Below, piece by piece: positions 12,391-23,763 of a stretch of 64,000 nt of DNA. Origin of the DNA: Linnemannia hyalina (taxonomy: Eukaryota > Mortierellomycota > Mortierellomycetes > Mortierellales > Mortierellaceae); contig JAHRHY010000016.1 of NCBI GenBank assembly GCA_019671135.1, positions 1,236,501-1,300,500 on the forward strand, given 5' to 3'. The notes beneath the pieces were generated by a model. It was given only the letters and a program-made list of their open reading frames with translations, had not been told where the DNA came from and made no database searches. The stretch's first letter is position 1; each line of letters starts with the position of its first letter. The position numbers and the translations under genes are program-made.

Positions 12391-12880
12391 ACAGCCTAGG
12401 AAAGTGCTCTTCTCGCGATCGTGCCTCTTCAAGGCACTCCTTGTTGCTTGTCGCTACATCATACCCTTCACGTTAGTCATTGTGGGAAAGGCAAGTTGAA
12501 GAAGAATAAAGGCTGAAGATGCAAACATGCTTCCATTTTATTGCTTTCTCCTTTTGCTGCATTACACCTGGTTTGATTGTCGTGCATGGTGGAAAATGGC
12601 CACTGGAGGGATCTTTGGGGAAGGAGGCAGATGTGAAGCGGGCAAAAAAAACAAAAGAGAGGCCGTGAGCAGTTTGGGACAGTCCTTTACTTCTACATTC
12701 ATTTTCTCTCTTCTCCTTAGTTTAATGCTTCTACCTACTTATGCAACTGGACGTCATGCGGACAGATAATGTGTATTAACACTGTCAACATTCTCCTCCT
12801 TTCGTTCTCTATTGCGACCCACATCATTCGCCAGATATAAACATAGGAAAGGATAGGACTACACAATCGAATACAGCGGC
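12391..12880. other. Intergenic region between two minus-strand genes
   Basis: It contains the distal promoter of the 125-aa gene and the 3' region of the PP2C gene. The open frames are short and unconvincing. Confidence 0.5.
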
Positions 12881-14529
12881 CTATGCTTTCGTCTTCGTAT
12901 GTGTTGAACGAGGCTGCATTGAGAAGAGTCGTTTCAGTATTCCCCCAGACTTTTCTGGTTTTGACTTATGCGCTGCCATATCCTTTCTTCCTGCTGTTGC
13001 TCGACTATTCATTGGTGTATCGACAGGTTTGACAAGAGCAACACGACTGCCCACATGCTCGTACCATTCTTCAACCGTTCGTCCATTCAAAAAGGCGACC
13101 ACGACCATTGTCATGTTATCGCATCCGGCGATGGTCAATGTGCCGGCGTCGGCTAAACAATGATTCAATGTGTTCTCGCATATCGTATCCAATGGTATTT
13201 TTTCGGCGATTTTTTGACGGACGAAACTGATCAACTGTTGTGAGCTCATGCAATCCCAGATGCCTAATTGTTCATTGTCATACATCTTGTGTTGTTAGTG
13301 AGTGAGTACTTTGCCACATACAACCATTGCAAAGACAAATCTCTATCAACTGTGTACTTTACCGTCACAAGCAAGCACCAGAAACTCGTCTTCGTCTGCC
13401 AGTTCATGCTCTACGATATCAGGAACCGCTATAACATTCATTGGCACTTGTTAGTCGGAGTTTCGTCAATTAGGATGTAACATTCCAGACTTAATACTCA
13501 AGACAGGGTCGGCGCTTGCTTACCAATGACGATTTGATCTCCAGGATCTGAAGTATCAGTCAACTTGAACCCAAAGTCTCCCAACGCTCGAGATGTTGCC
13601 AAAAGGCCATTGACTCTGCCATTCTCGACATACCCTCCCGAGAACAGGATCCTTGTCGATTCATCTAAACAGATACGAAGCACAGCGATTAGCGCTTGAG
13701 AAACCTAAATGGAAGGAATATTGGTTCGAAGCGGTCCTGATTTTTTTTTCCGCACCAAAGTCGGTAGGCTTGTGGTCGGTAGACATAGCAACAGCTTTTC
13801 CATCTCTGCTAAGAACAGCTCTAGAGTCGCCGGCGTTACCCTAAAAATAAACACAACAATGGATATCGATTTGCTGTGTCAGAAACCATGCACCTATCCC
13901 AATTCAATGAGAAGCATCCAAAATCTCTTGGTCGAGCCCTTACGACATAAAGCATATTATTGTCTGTAATGGTTGCGGTGATGGCAGTGCAACCTGACGA
14001 TTCGCTGTTGCAGTCTGGATCCAGATGAAGAGCTCTGTCAGTTTTCAAAAATCCGTTCCTGATCGCTGTCTTGAACTCTTTTTCGCCAAATGCTGCATCC
14101 GCGAAAATGTTTTTATGAAGGTGATCGCCGCTGTACTTGGCTACAGTGTCGCCTAAGATGTAAACGGTAAATAGCGCGGCTAATTAATAACTCGATAGAA
14201 ATAGGTTCGTGGGTTTATCATTGAGGTATCATGAGCCCGTCGACGTACCTCCATGACCATCATAGACAGCGAAAAATGCGGTTCCTGGAGCCCCCTCTAC
14301 ATCCAGCAAGATTGTGTGAGCATCGTCCATGGCTATTTTCGTGGGGATAGCAAAAAAAAACATGTGAACGTTAATACGAGCCTCAATGTTCACCTACCAC
14401 AAGAAACAACTTTGACTATTCCTTACTGGCGCGCCATCCTTGCATTGCTGATTGTCCAAAGGCGAGACGGTCATTGTTGCCGGTCGAGGAATGTTTCTCG
14501 GTGACGGGTGCTGAGAGTGTTTGACCCAT
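12881..14529 (-). CDS. PP2C-type protein phosphatase, Ptc2/Ptc3-like
   Basis: This is a Mg/Mn-dependent Ser/Thr phosphatase by family; Ptc2/3 relatives dampen stress MAP kinase and checkpoint kinases. Seven exons (14529-14427, 14332-14249, 14152-13944, 13840-13756, 13664-13524, 13428-13363, 13263-12881) give 1071 nt and 356 residues with all phases consistent. The N-terminus MGQTLSAPVTEKHSS is typical of Ptc2/3. Metal-site motifs are MDDAH (36-40) and YDGHGG (58-63). AGDSRAV, DHKPT, GRVNGLLATSRALGDF, LACDGIWD and GCDNMTMVVV follow in family order. The intron after exon 4 uses a weak GTGCGG donor; the join restores the exact family spacing between DHKPT and RVNG. The C-terminal tail of about 70 residues is basic. 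MDD replaces the more common MED. Confidence 0.93.
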
Positions 14530-15242
14530 TGCTGATTCGTGTTGAATGTGAGATGAAGAGAGTGGTAAGAGAGAGTGAGAGAGAGAGAGAGAGATGTGGT
14601 TTGTTCACGTCTTGGCGTCGTTTTCTTAAAAAAAAAAAAACGCTCCATGATAAGAGATAAATCATATCGATGCATAGCCCAAAAGAAAGCATCATACTTC
14701 CGTGCTCTCTCTCTCTCATTTCTTTATTCATGTCTACTCCTGTGCTTTCTCTTTGACTTTGTTGACTATCCAAGATGGACTCGGTGTGGTTGCCACCAAC
14801 CTCATCTGTAGCACCGCTGCTTAGGTAGGCAACGGCTACACTCCGAAGGGCAGCGACACATGGCTCGCACCGGAGCACAATTGCGTCCTACCATGACCCC
14901 CCGGGCCCAAGATCGCTAGGGCGCAAGGTCAACTCGGAAATGACAGCGTCTGTGACAACGTTTTACATAGTACCATCTCAGCTCAAACTGTTTAATCACA
15001 GTACTGGAAGTGCTCGTGGTCGTGGTGTGCCCGTTTTCGGTCCAAGATGATTTTCATTCGTTAGGAGTAGACAGCAGGACAGACGACCTTCTGCGATATA
15101 GTCGATCTCTCCCGCAATCAATTTCTTTGCACAGTTTTTGAAGTAAAGCCGGTTGTGATGCTTTATTCCTCGGTAACAGCAGTGCTCCTGCATTTTCATG
15201 TTCGCTCAAAACAAAAGCTGATCCTGAAAAGGCATTCTTGCC
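14530..15242. other. Intergenic region with GA repeats
   Basis: The region starts with the leader of the minus-strand PP2C gene, which includes a (GA)n tract near 14575-14594 and an A-run near 14629-14640. The remainder has no convincing frame and should hold the 3' end of the SFT2 transcript. Confidence 0.5.
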
Positions 15243-16622
15243 TTAGATGGGAAGAAGTCCTGAAGCCATACGTGATCCGAGACGGATCGATCCGCCGCTG
15301 AAGGGCGAGTATGAGGTGAAATAGTAGAGCAGAGCGAAGATTTCGATCACCGTTCCAATGATTGTGAGAAAATAGCTGTTAAGCTATCATATGTTCAAAG
15401 CAAGAAGGGTGGATTATGAGGGTAAGTGCACAGTTCCTTGCACAGACATGTTTGCCAAGACTTCTTTGTTGGGGTTCTTTTCGTAAAAGAGCATATCATA
15501 GCCGACTTACGATGAGACTGGAGTAGAGGACAAAGATCATGGATCCGAGGTATGCTCCTGTGAACGGCAATCTCTCCCTTGAAATCAAAGCCTTCAGGTG
15601 AGCCGCAGGTCCCTTCAGCAGCGCAAAACTATTCATCCAGGCGGAGATAAATAATAACTGGAGTGTTAATGCCAAATTGTCACTTCCAGCGTGAGATTGA
15701 ACCTAGTAAGATCCGTTTCATGCCCACTTGTTTCATGTTCATCCTTGCTGGCTATAACTGTGTACTGATTCCTGTCCTGTGCGTGGCACCTGGTGCTATC
15801 CGGGTCTCGTTCACTTAGTTCTGCGCTTGCTGTCCATGTAACTGTGGCTATGAGTTTCCTGTACTATTTTGTATAGCGCTTCATGTTGTCTGTGCCCTGC
15901 CCACATTTTCGTGGCGAGTCTCCCTGCAAAGTATGTAGTATCCTGTCTTGTTACCCCCTGTGCGTAAAATTACCTGGCCATGAGGAGAATGCTTCCGAGT
16001 GTAAAGCTTGTCGCAAACTTTTTAGGATTGAACGCGAGTAGGGGCAATCCGATAAAGAAGGCAATCATGAAGCATGCCAATCCTCCCGCAACACAGATCG
16101 CAAACCCTGCCATGCGCTAAAAATATATCCAAAAAAAAAGATATACATGTCAGAATGGTGAGTTCGTTGATTGTGGGCTGTGTTTTTAGACTGACGATAA
16201 ATGAAGAATAGAAAAAACAGTGCCAAGGAAAGACAAAAAGGTATGCAACGTCCACAAACATGGCACAAGGACCGACCCTTGACCACGCGGTGGACGTCAC
16301 TGCGATTGCGAGCGAGAGGGGGGTGAATGAACAACGGCTACAGACTCAGCACAATAGCCATTCCTAATGCAGCGCTGTAAAATACCTGGAACCATGTGAG
16401 GCCAAGCCAGTCTTCTTCTTGCGGTTGTGCACCTCCGCCCATGGAGACAGGGACGTATCCCGAGACCTGACTCCTGACGCCTCCGAACCAGCTGGATGCT
16501 CTGTTGAGGGGACTTCCGCTACCGGAAGAAGATGATGCGGTGGTGTCTGCTGCTGCTACACCACCGCGGGCACCAAAGTTCTTGAAAGCATTCCTGAAGT
16601 TTGACTCTGTGTTGCTTGACAT
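15243..16622 (-). CDS. SFT2: SFT2-family vesicle transport protein
   Basis: SFT2/Got2 proteins are four-pass Golgi membrane proteins acting in fusion of endosome-derived vesicles with the Golgi. Four exons (16622-16386, 16116-15974, 15628-15511, 15383-15243) join in phase into 639 nt and 212 residues. The cytosolic N-terminus of about 75 residues is Ser/Gly-rich. The four hydrophobic segments start at RMAGFAICVAGG, TSFTLGSILLMAS, YLGSMIFVLYSSLI and YFLTIIGTVIEIFALLYYF, with the family signature YSPF after the last. The second intron is 345 bp, long for this locus; its last 70 bp stay open in the frame of exon 3. The chosen acceptor places LLMAS next to FALLKGP, as in relatives. Confidence 0.9.
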
Positions 16623-17508
16623 TGTAGTTCTTGCTGGGGGTGGTGTGGGAAGTAAGTTCGTCTTGTCTTGTGTGTGTCCTGCGTCCTTTGTCTTGTTGTG
16701 CGTTTGGTTGGTGGTGAGTGAGAAGAGAAGGGATGACTGAATAAAAAGACAATGATGACGAAGGGGTAATGAAGGAAAATAAGAAAGAAAGAGAGTAAAA
16801 AGGTTTAAGGTGTCAGAAGGCCTAGATCAATCGAGTTCGTCACGTGCATTGCAAGGCGTGAAGGGGGACACGTCAACTGTAAGCAAGGGCATCCACACTA
16901 TGCCAAGACACTGATCTTCAATGTCGATCTATCTTCACAGCAAAAGACAGTGATTGATGATGGATATGTAACCTTCAGACGCGACGATCAGGTCGTATCC
17001 AGGGCTATATATGGTTGTTTGTCTCGTTGTTCATTAATCGCCTGATCACCTTGATCACCTCCCTCACTCACACCGAACACTTCGTTCAGATTCCGCCTGG
17101 CATCAACGGACGCTCCTCCTCGTAACGTCCCACAGCAACTGCGTCCGATACTCCATTTCGGCAGCCTAGGAAGCGAAGATGGGAATGGGTCTTTATTGGC
17201 ATCTCTTCTCCATCCTACATCTGCAGGAGTAACCCAACATATCGCGATATGTCCTAAATGAATCATCATTTCTTCGTCTTATCCCCAGGCAATTGGAATC
17301 CCGCCCACATATTCCATTCGCATACACACACCTCACTTGTACCACTTTGATCCTCATTTATCTTCTTCTCTTTTTCGATCATCCCCCCTCTTCTTCTACT
17401 CACTCTCCTTTCGCTCTTTCCCTCGACTCACTTTTTCTTCACCCTCGTCTGTATTCTCTCCCCTCTTCCTGCCGCTCTCTCCAACACACACACATACAAC
17501 CTCAAAAA
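16623..17508. other. Divergent promoter region, SFT2 and secreted protein gene
   Basis: The region separates the starts of the minus-strand SFT2 gene and the plus-strand secreted-protein gene. The plus-strand side is CT-rich for the last 200 bp. The longest open frames start at non-ATG codons and are not convincing. Confidence 0.55.
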
Positions 17509-18075
17509 ATGCGTCTAGCAACCCTTACCCTCGGTCTAGTCACCCTCTTCACCGCAACAGTCCTGGCCCAAGAAATCATTGCCCCTGAAGAATGGTTCCA
17601 GTCTATGAAGGTCGCACAAGGTCTCGTCGCCCGTCATAACAAGCGACATTCATCCCGTCATCATCGCGGTACCAACCGCCACCATCATCACAAAGACAGC
17701 AACCGTAATAACAAGATGGCCATTTCATCGGGGTCGGGGTTGCCGAGGCTGGCGAAGCGTCGAATTGGCTACCCATCCCGTCGCGAGATTGAACTACGCG
17801 CCGCAGAGTTCAATTCCTTCCGTTCTGGCGAGATTGTTGCCGCGCCTGCGAATTTGCATATCGTCAAGGGGCCTATGGTTGGAGGTGGCAAGTCTGATGG
17901 AGTAGCGACGATGGGGAAGACGAGCAAGAAGGCTGTCAAGACGGCAGCTGGCAAGGCCAAGAAAGCACGCAACAAACACGAGAAGAGACATTATAAGGTG
18001 TCCTCATCCTCCTCTTCCAAGAAGCATCATTCCGATGGCAAAAAGACGAGCAAGAAGAAGAACGCATCATCTTAG
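17509..18075 (+). CDS. Small secreted His/Lys-rich basic protein
   Basis: An intronless 188-residue protein starts with a clear signal peptide (MRLATLTLGLVTLFTATVLA), with cleavage expected before QE. The mature protein is very basic. A His/Arg block (HNKRHSSRHHRGTNRHHHHK) covers about residues 43-62. It is followed by dibasic sites (KR, RR) that could be cut by a Kex2-type protease, a central segment (REIELRAAEFNSF), and a Lys/Ser/His tail with a poly-Ser run. There are no cysteines. The gene lies 845 bp upstream of a second secreted His/Lys-rich gene that begins the same way, so the two may be diverged tandem relatives. Metal binding or cell-wall association is inference from composition only. 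Confidence 0.82.
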   Translation: MRLATLTLGLVTLFTATVLAQEIIAPEEWFQSMKVAQGLVARHNKRHSSRHHRGTNRHHHHKDSNRNNKMAISSGSGLPRLAKRRIGYPSRREIELRAAEFNSFRSGEIVAAPANLHIVKGPMVGGGKSDGVATMGKTSKKAVKTAAGKAKKARNKHEKRHYKVSSSSSSKKHHSDGKKTSKKKNASS

Positions 18076-18920
18076 TGTACTTGATTTTGGGAGGGGGGTT
18101 ATTCTTCCTTTCCTTTGCGTCTAAAGATTGTGGTTGTCCTCTCTACTTCTACACTAGCTCACATCAAAAAAAGATACCTTTCTTAATCCACCTTCCTTAA
18201 TCCACCTTCCTTTCTTTGCTGTTTTGTTTTCAAAAAAAGCACACCATCTCGTTTGTCACAACCTCTTTGTCATGAATGATGGTGATGATGAATTGAACAA
18301 ACATGTAAAGTGTCCCCTAAAGAATAAAGAAAACATGATTACAAAAACAAGTCGACCAAGCGAAAATAAAACAGGGGGAGGAAAATGTAGACGCGAATTC
18401 TTAGGCACATATTGCGAGGATTGCTTTCACACGGCGAGTGTATGTTGGATTTCGAATCATCCTGCCCTGTCTATGTTCCATGCCTCCTTTTCGTTCCTCG
18501 CACTCTCAGATTATGTCCCTCGTGTGTTTGCCCCTTGACCGATTCATTCTTTTTCGGAATAAAGAATGAAAGAAAGATCGTTCTATTCCCTCTTCCCCTT
18601 TTTTCTATAATGTCTTTTGGTGAGACTACAAAGAAAGAAGAAAAGGAAGAGTGAGAGAATATAGAGCACGATAGAGAGAGTCCATTCTTTGTATCTCATT
18701 GCTTCGCTATTGTATCGCACTCCTTTCTTCTCGCCTCTTCTTTCTTTTGCACTTGCTCATATTTTTTTCCCCCCACTTTACTCGTCCTTCTCTTAGGAAT
18801 ATACCCTTTCTCACCACACTATCACAATTCCATCATATATATCCATCCACCTACCCATCTTCCTATCACGACAACTAAGCCCTCTCACCTATGCAATAAC
18901 AGCACGCTACATCAACAATC
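18076..18920. other. Intergenic region between the two secreted-protein genes
   Basis: It contains the 3' end of the first gene, with a short direct repeat (CCTTAATCCA twice near 18183-18208), and the CT-rich promoter of the second, with a TATA-like ATATATATCC run near 18835. No coding frame is supported. Confidence 0.5.
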
Positions 18921-20711
18921 ATGCGTCTGATCACAATCGGTCTAGGCGCCTGCGCCCTCTTCGCCCTCTCAACCGTCCAAGCCCAAGAGGCGGCCGTCGT
19001 TCCTCTCATACCTCCTACCGCTGCGGCGGCGGAGGGTGAACTCGTCATCTCAGCAGAGGCTCTGAAGGAAAAAGTTGTCTACCCTTCACTCTCGGAACTT
19101 GAGTCGCGCGTTCATATCTTTAACGCCTTTGTTGCCGAGAAGAAGGACAAGGCTGCTGAGAAGGAAAAGGAGAAGAAAGTTACGGCTATGAAGGTCAAGA
19201 CTGACGGAGAAAAGAAGAAGGACAAGAAGGAGGCCAAGGAGAATAAAACGAAGGCGGTGGAAGCAGAGGAGAAGAAAGCGGTAAAGGATAAGGAGGTAGC
19301 GAAGGAGAAGAAGACAAAGGCGCAGAAGGTGTTCAAGGCCACGTCGGCTAAGAAGAAGGTCAAAGATGGACAGGAAAAGACGAAGAAGGAAGCCGGGGAC
19401 CACCGTCACAAGGCCGCTCAGGAGCACGGCAAGCAGCAACATGAACAACATCATGCCGATAAGCTGGATCACTCCCACCACCACCACAAGCTCAACGCCG
19501 CCGCTGCTGCCAAGAAGAAACACTCCCACGCCAAGCAGCACCACCACCACATGAAGGCCCAAAACAACAACAAGCACAAGCCCACCAAAACAAAGCACCA
19601 TCATCACCACCACCACGACGACTGCATTGTGTACGAGACCATCACGGTTGTTCCTGTGTGCAAGCCCATCTCCGACGTCGGTGCTGACTCCGGTAGCTTC
19701 CTGAATCCTTATGGGAAATACCCCATTCTGGACGGATTGATTCCTCCCATCGAGTCAGATTACCCTGGCGTTGGAATTGCCACGAACTCAAACGAGTCTG
19801 CTCCTGGGTCTGTTGTCAATGAGGATGATAACAGAGACAACGACAGCTTAGCGCTCAAGCCTGAGTTGCCTAACATAGACTACGGTTCAGCTCTTGACGC
19901 TCCAGTTGCGAAAGCAGCACCTATCGCAGAGCCTGCCCTCTCATCTACTCTTACTACTCAGCCGCCCAGCAGTCAGTCAAATGACGAGAACGCTCCATCC
20001 ACCTCCAAAGTCAAACCTGAACCCAGCACTGATGAGAACGAAGACGAAGACGAGGACGAGAACGAGGAAGAGGGTGACGAGGACAACACCACCAGCGACG
20101 AGCCCAACACCGCCACCGTCGGCAGCCCTGATGACGACATTGAGGTCCCTGTTATCTACACACCTATCGAAAGCCCTGCTGTTCGTAACAACAACCAACA
20201 ACCTATCAGCCCTAGCGCCCCCGAGACCGACGTTGCCTCTCCTGAGGATGATACCGACGACAATGATGTTGACCAAGGTCCCGAGAGCTCTGCTGTCCCT
20301 GCCGATACCGACGGCAATGACGATTACGAAGACGAGGACGACAGTTCGGAGCAGAATGCCGTCCCTGAGTTAGCACCCCAGCAACAACCAGTCCTGCCAG
20401 CAATTGCTCCAATTGCTGCTGCACCCGTCGCTTCCCGTCCCGTGGCGAGCACACAGTCCCCAATCGCACCTCCATCATCTGCATCCGCTGCTGAGGCACC
20501 TCCATCATCTGCACCCACTGCTGAGGCACCTCCATCATCCAACGCCGAACCCGAGACGGACGAAGTTGACGACGACGACGATGAGGATGTCGCTAGCCCT
20601 TCTGCCGTTGCTGTTAAGCCAGACGACGAGGAGGGTGACATTGAGGACGAAGTGGGTGCTGTTGGAGGGTTGCCTGAGCAGCAGAACTTTCGGTTCTTGA
20701 GACGCGGATAG
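18921..20711 (+). CDS. Secreted low-complexity protein with Lys-, His- and acid-rich zones
   Basis: An intronless frame of 596 residues opens with a signal peptide (MRLITIGLGACALFALSTVQA, then QE). Zones follow in order: a short hydrophobic segment with LSELESRVHIFNAFVAE; a Lys/Glu-rich zone (about 69-150) likely to form a charged helix; a His/Lys zone (about 150-233) ending in seven histidines; and the only conserved-looking piece, DDCIVYETITVVPVCKP, with cysteines at 235 and 247. The remainder is Pro/Ser/Glu/Asp-rich, with acidic clusters near 373-390 and 555-580 and short repeats of EAPPSS. The basic half and acidic half could interact. A cell-wall or matrix role and metal binding are inference. 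The sequence reads through without breaks, so selection is likely. Confidence 0.82.
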   Translation: MRLITIGLGACALFALSTVQAQEAAVVPLIPPTAAAAEGELVISAEALKEKVVYPSLSELESRVHIFNAFVAEKKDKAAEKEKEKKVTAMKVKTDGEKKKDKKEAKENKTKAVEAEEKKAVKDKEVAKEKKTKAQKVFKATSAKKKVKDGQEKTKKEAGDHRHKAAQEHGKQQHEQHHADKLDHSHHHHKLNAAAAAKKKHSHAKQHHHHMKAQNNNKHKPTKTKHHHHHHHDDCIVYETITVVPVCKPISDVGADSGSFLNPYGKYPILDGLIPPIESDYPGVGIATNSNESAPGSVVNEDDNRDNDSLALKPELPNIDYGSALDAPVAKAAPIAEPALSSTLTTQPPSSQSNDENAPSTSKVKPEPSTDENEDEDEDENEEEGDEDNTTSDEPNTATVGSPDDDIEVPVIYTPIESPAVRNNNQQPISPSAPETDVASPEDDTDDNDVDQGPESSAVPADTDGNDDYEDEDDSSEQNAVPELAPQQQPVLPAIAPIAAAPVASRPVASTQSPIAPPSSASAAEAPPSSAPTAEAPPSSNAEPETDEVDDDDDEDVASPSAVAVKPDDEEGDIEDEVGAVGGLPEQQNFRFLRRG

Positions 20712-21152
20712 TGATGGGGTGAGAAAGGAACAAAGACGATCCAGATTGGAGAGTGAAGGTGTAAGGAGTATTAGAAGCAATTAAAGGCAGTATAAAAAAG
20801 AGACATAATAAAAACATACCACATTGATAGCATTCGTCCAAGGTGAGGTCGAGTTGAGTTATGAAGAGAAATGAAGTGACATGTATGGTTCCACAAAAGA
20901 CGCGATCTGTTGAATAGAAATGTGCGTCAGTGGCTTAGATTTCCTTCCCCCGTTTCCAGAGATCAAATAATCCGAAGGTCGGTCCACACTTTCGCACAGT
21001 CTCCGGAGAGACAGTGAGAGGAGCACAAGGGACGGACTTTTTTTTTGTCTGTGAATCATCAATAGAAAAAGAGGGGGACATTGATCACTTCTTTTTCATT
21101 GTTCTTTCCTTCCTCTCCACTCTACCCCCCCAAATACCCCTTTTACTTCGCC
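20712..21152. other. Intergenic region upstream of NDUFV1
   Basis: It holds the 3' end of the secreted protein gene and a CT-rich segment ahead of the NDUFV1 start. Frames are short. No element can be named. Confidence 0.5.
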
Positions 21153-23494
21153 ATGCTCTCATCAACCAGAGCTACAAAGGGTAATACATCAACACTATCC
21201 CACATACCCCTTGGAAGCACGGATGCTGCAGGACTCACTCTCAGATCCCGAGATTCGCACACTTGCACAGATCAGCACCGAGAACGAACACGAGATGAGG
21301 CTCTTGACTAGCATGGAGCTGTTCTTCAACTTGGATGACCCCCAGCAAGGATCCTGGGTACAATGCAAGGCGGACGGGACCACACCAATGAATGGTTCCC
21401 ACTTCAGCAGCACCACTGCCCTTGCAAAACACACATGCATGGGAGCTACCTTCCTTCACCAAATTATTTGAAGCGCGCAACCAAAAAAAAAATAAAAAAA
21501 AAGTTGCCGAACCCACACAGACACACCCACCAAAACACGCACACACAGACGAACACATACAACTTTCATTATGTACTGATACTGGGAACATTCCTCTCAT
21601 TTTCCTATATTAGCCCTTCTGGCCACAACCCGAGCTCGCACAACAACACCAACCCTCCGCACAGCCATCCGCGCCCTCGCAACAGCAGCACCCGTCAATC
21701 CCATCATCCCCCCAGCCCGGACAACATTCGGAAACCTCAGCGACGAAGACCGCATTTTCACCAACATCTATGGCTTCCACGACTACAAGCTCAAGGGTGC
21801 GCTTAAGAGAGGAGACTGGTACAAGACCAAGGAGATCTTGTTGAAGGGTCATGATTGGATTCTTGACGAGATGAAGGCGTCTGGTTTGCGCGGTCGTGGT
21901 GGTGCGGGGTTTCCTTCGGGTTTGAAGTGGAGTTTTATGAACAAGCCTCATGATGGCCGGTAAGTTGAGCTTTGTGGGTCAGTTATTGGTAGGGGTTTTT
22001 TTGCGGTGGAGCTGAGATCGAGGACAAGACCCCTGCAGGATGCAGTTTTACCGATCACAGTAGGAATATGGATACATTGGAGCATGATTACAAAAACATC
22101 AACATAAACAACATCAAATACAACAACAAAACCAACAGCAGGAAACAGGAATCTACATATACATGTCGGGTTGCTAAAGGAAGATCCAGGATGGATGTTT
22201 CACAGCGGAACTCAGGGTACAATACGCTAACCCGCATGAATTCACAGGATCTCAACTACCTCCTTGAGCCGTACTTTATCATGGAAGTGAAACTAATCAC
22301 CCTAGTATTACCCCTTGTGATAAATAGCCCCCGCTATTTGGTTGTGAATGCAGATGAAGGTGAGCCTGGTACCTGCAAGGATCGCGAAATTATGCGCGGA
22401 GACCCCCACAAGTTAGTCGAAGGATGCCTGGTCGCCGGTCGCGCCATGAACGCCAATACCGCCTACATTTACATTCGTGGAGAGTTCTACAACGAGGCTT
22501 CCAACCTTCAGGTTGCCATTGATGAGGCATACAAGGCTGGATTAATTGGCAAGAACGCCTGCGGTTCCGGATACGATTTTGATGTCTACATTCACCGCGG
22601 TGCCGGTGCCTATATCTGTGGCGAAGAGACTGCCTTGATTGAGTCGATTGAGGGCAAGGCCGGAAAGCCTCGTCTGAAGCCCCCATTCCCCGCAGATGTA
22701 GGTCTCTTTGGATGCCCCACGACAGTCGCCAACGTCGAGACTGTTGCTGTCGCGCCCACTATCCTGAGACGCGGTGGCGCGTGGTTCGCTGGATTCGGTC
22801 GTCCCCGTAACGCTGGAACAAAGTTATTCTGTATCTCCGGACATGTCAACAACCCCTGCACGGTCGAGGAGGAGATGTCGATCCCCTTGAAGGAGCTGAT
22901 TGAGAAGCACTGTGGAGGTGTCAAGGGAGGCTGGGATAACCTTTTGGGAATCATCCCTGGAGGATCATCAGTCCCTGTCTTGCCCCGCCAGATCTGTGAT
23001 GATGTTTTGATGGACTTTGATGCCCTTCGTGATGTTCAGTCTGGTTTGGGAACAGCCGCTGTGATTGTCATGGACAAGTCGACCGATATTGTTGCCGCCA
23101 TTTCTCGTCTTGCGGCCTTTTACAGACATGAGTCCTGTGGACAGTGCACACCCTGTCGTGAGGGTACCACCTGGATGGCTAACATGATGACTCGTTTTGA
23201 GAACGGCCAGGCTCGTCCTCGCGAGATTGATATGATTGACGAGCTCTCCCGTGAGATTGAAGGACATACCATCTGTGCCCTCGGAGATGCCGCTGCATGG
23301 CCCATCCAGGTATGTTTTACTTTTTTTATGTTGCCGTGCAGAGGCAGTTCTAGTGCGTCTTGTTTTTTTGTCCATTCGGATGTTAATTCTCTGCTTATTA
23401 TGTGACCGCCACATAGGGTTTGATCCGCCACTTCCGCCCCGAGTTGGAGGCGCGCATGGCTCAGTTCAGGGAAGAGGCTCAGGCCAAGGCTTAA
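21153..23494 (+). CDS. NDUFV1: Complex I 51-kDa subunit, NADH dehydrogenase flavoprotein 1
   Basis: This mitochondrial matrix subunit binds NADH and FMN and passes electrons through iron-sulfur cluster N3. Four exons (21153-21180, 21614-21959, 22328-23309, 23417-23494) join in phase into 1434 nt and 477 residues, the normal length. The 28-nt first exon starts a Arg/Thr/Ala-rich presequence ([20 protein letters not shown]). The nucleotide-binding motif [16 protein letters not shown] and [11 protein letters not shown] follow, then [19 protein letters not shown]. The cluster ligands are C395, C398 and C401 in [11 protein letters not shown], and C441 in TICALGD. The first two introns (433 and 368 bp) are long for this window; the second separates the loop just before [13 protein letters not shown]. 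The gene is complete and apparently functional. Confidence 0.96.
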
Positions 23495-23763
23495 GGAATC
23501 ACCAGCAGAACTCGTTTCACTCTCTCTCGCCACACACACCGCTATAAGCAAAGACATTCGACATATACGCCACTCGTTCACCCACACACTCGCTTTCGCA
23601 CACACTCAGTTCTTTTCATTTTGAGTTTCGATACCGGTACAAATGAGGGAGTTCACAACCTTCTCGGCGAAGGCGCCTTCACTTGTAATTTATTACAAAA
23701 ACACCAAAAAAATTGACATTAAAGAAGAAAACATAAATAATACTTTTATCAAGGGCGTCTATG
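23495..23763. terminator. Convergent 3' region of NDUFV1 and the AlkB fusion gene
   Basis: The two genes end 269 bp apart and face each other. The AT-rich run near 23680-23760 contains AATAAATAA-like polyadenylation contexts. The exact signals cannot be fixed without transcript data. Confidence 0.4.

Noticed and set aside
19086..19616. 176-codon Leu/Val-rich minus frame within the secreted protein gene
   Set aside because: It is the reverse complement of Lys/Glu/His codons and is not independent coding.
22068..22327. Extension of NDUFV1 upstream of PRYLVV (residues [12 protein letters not shown] and so on)
   Set aside because: This lies in the second intron. The join 21959 to 22328 restores the family sequence exactly, whereas the open intron frame has Asn/Lys low-complexity sequence.
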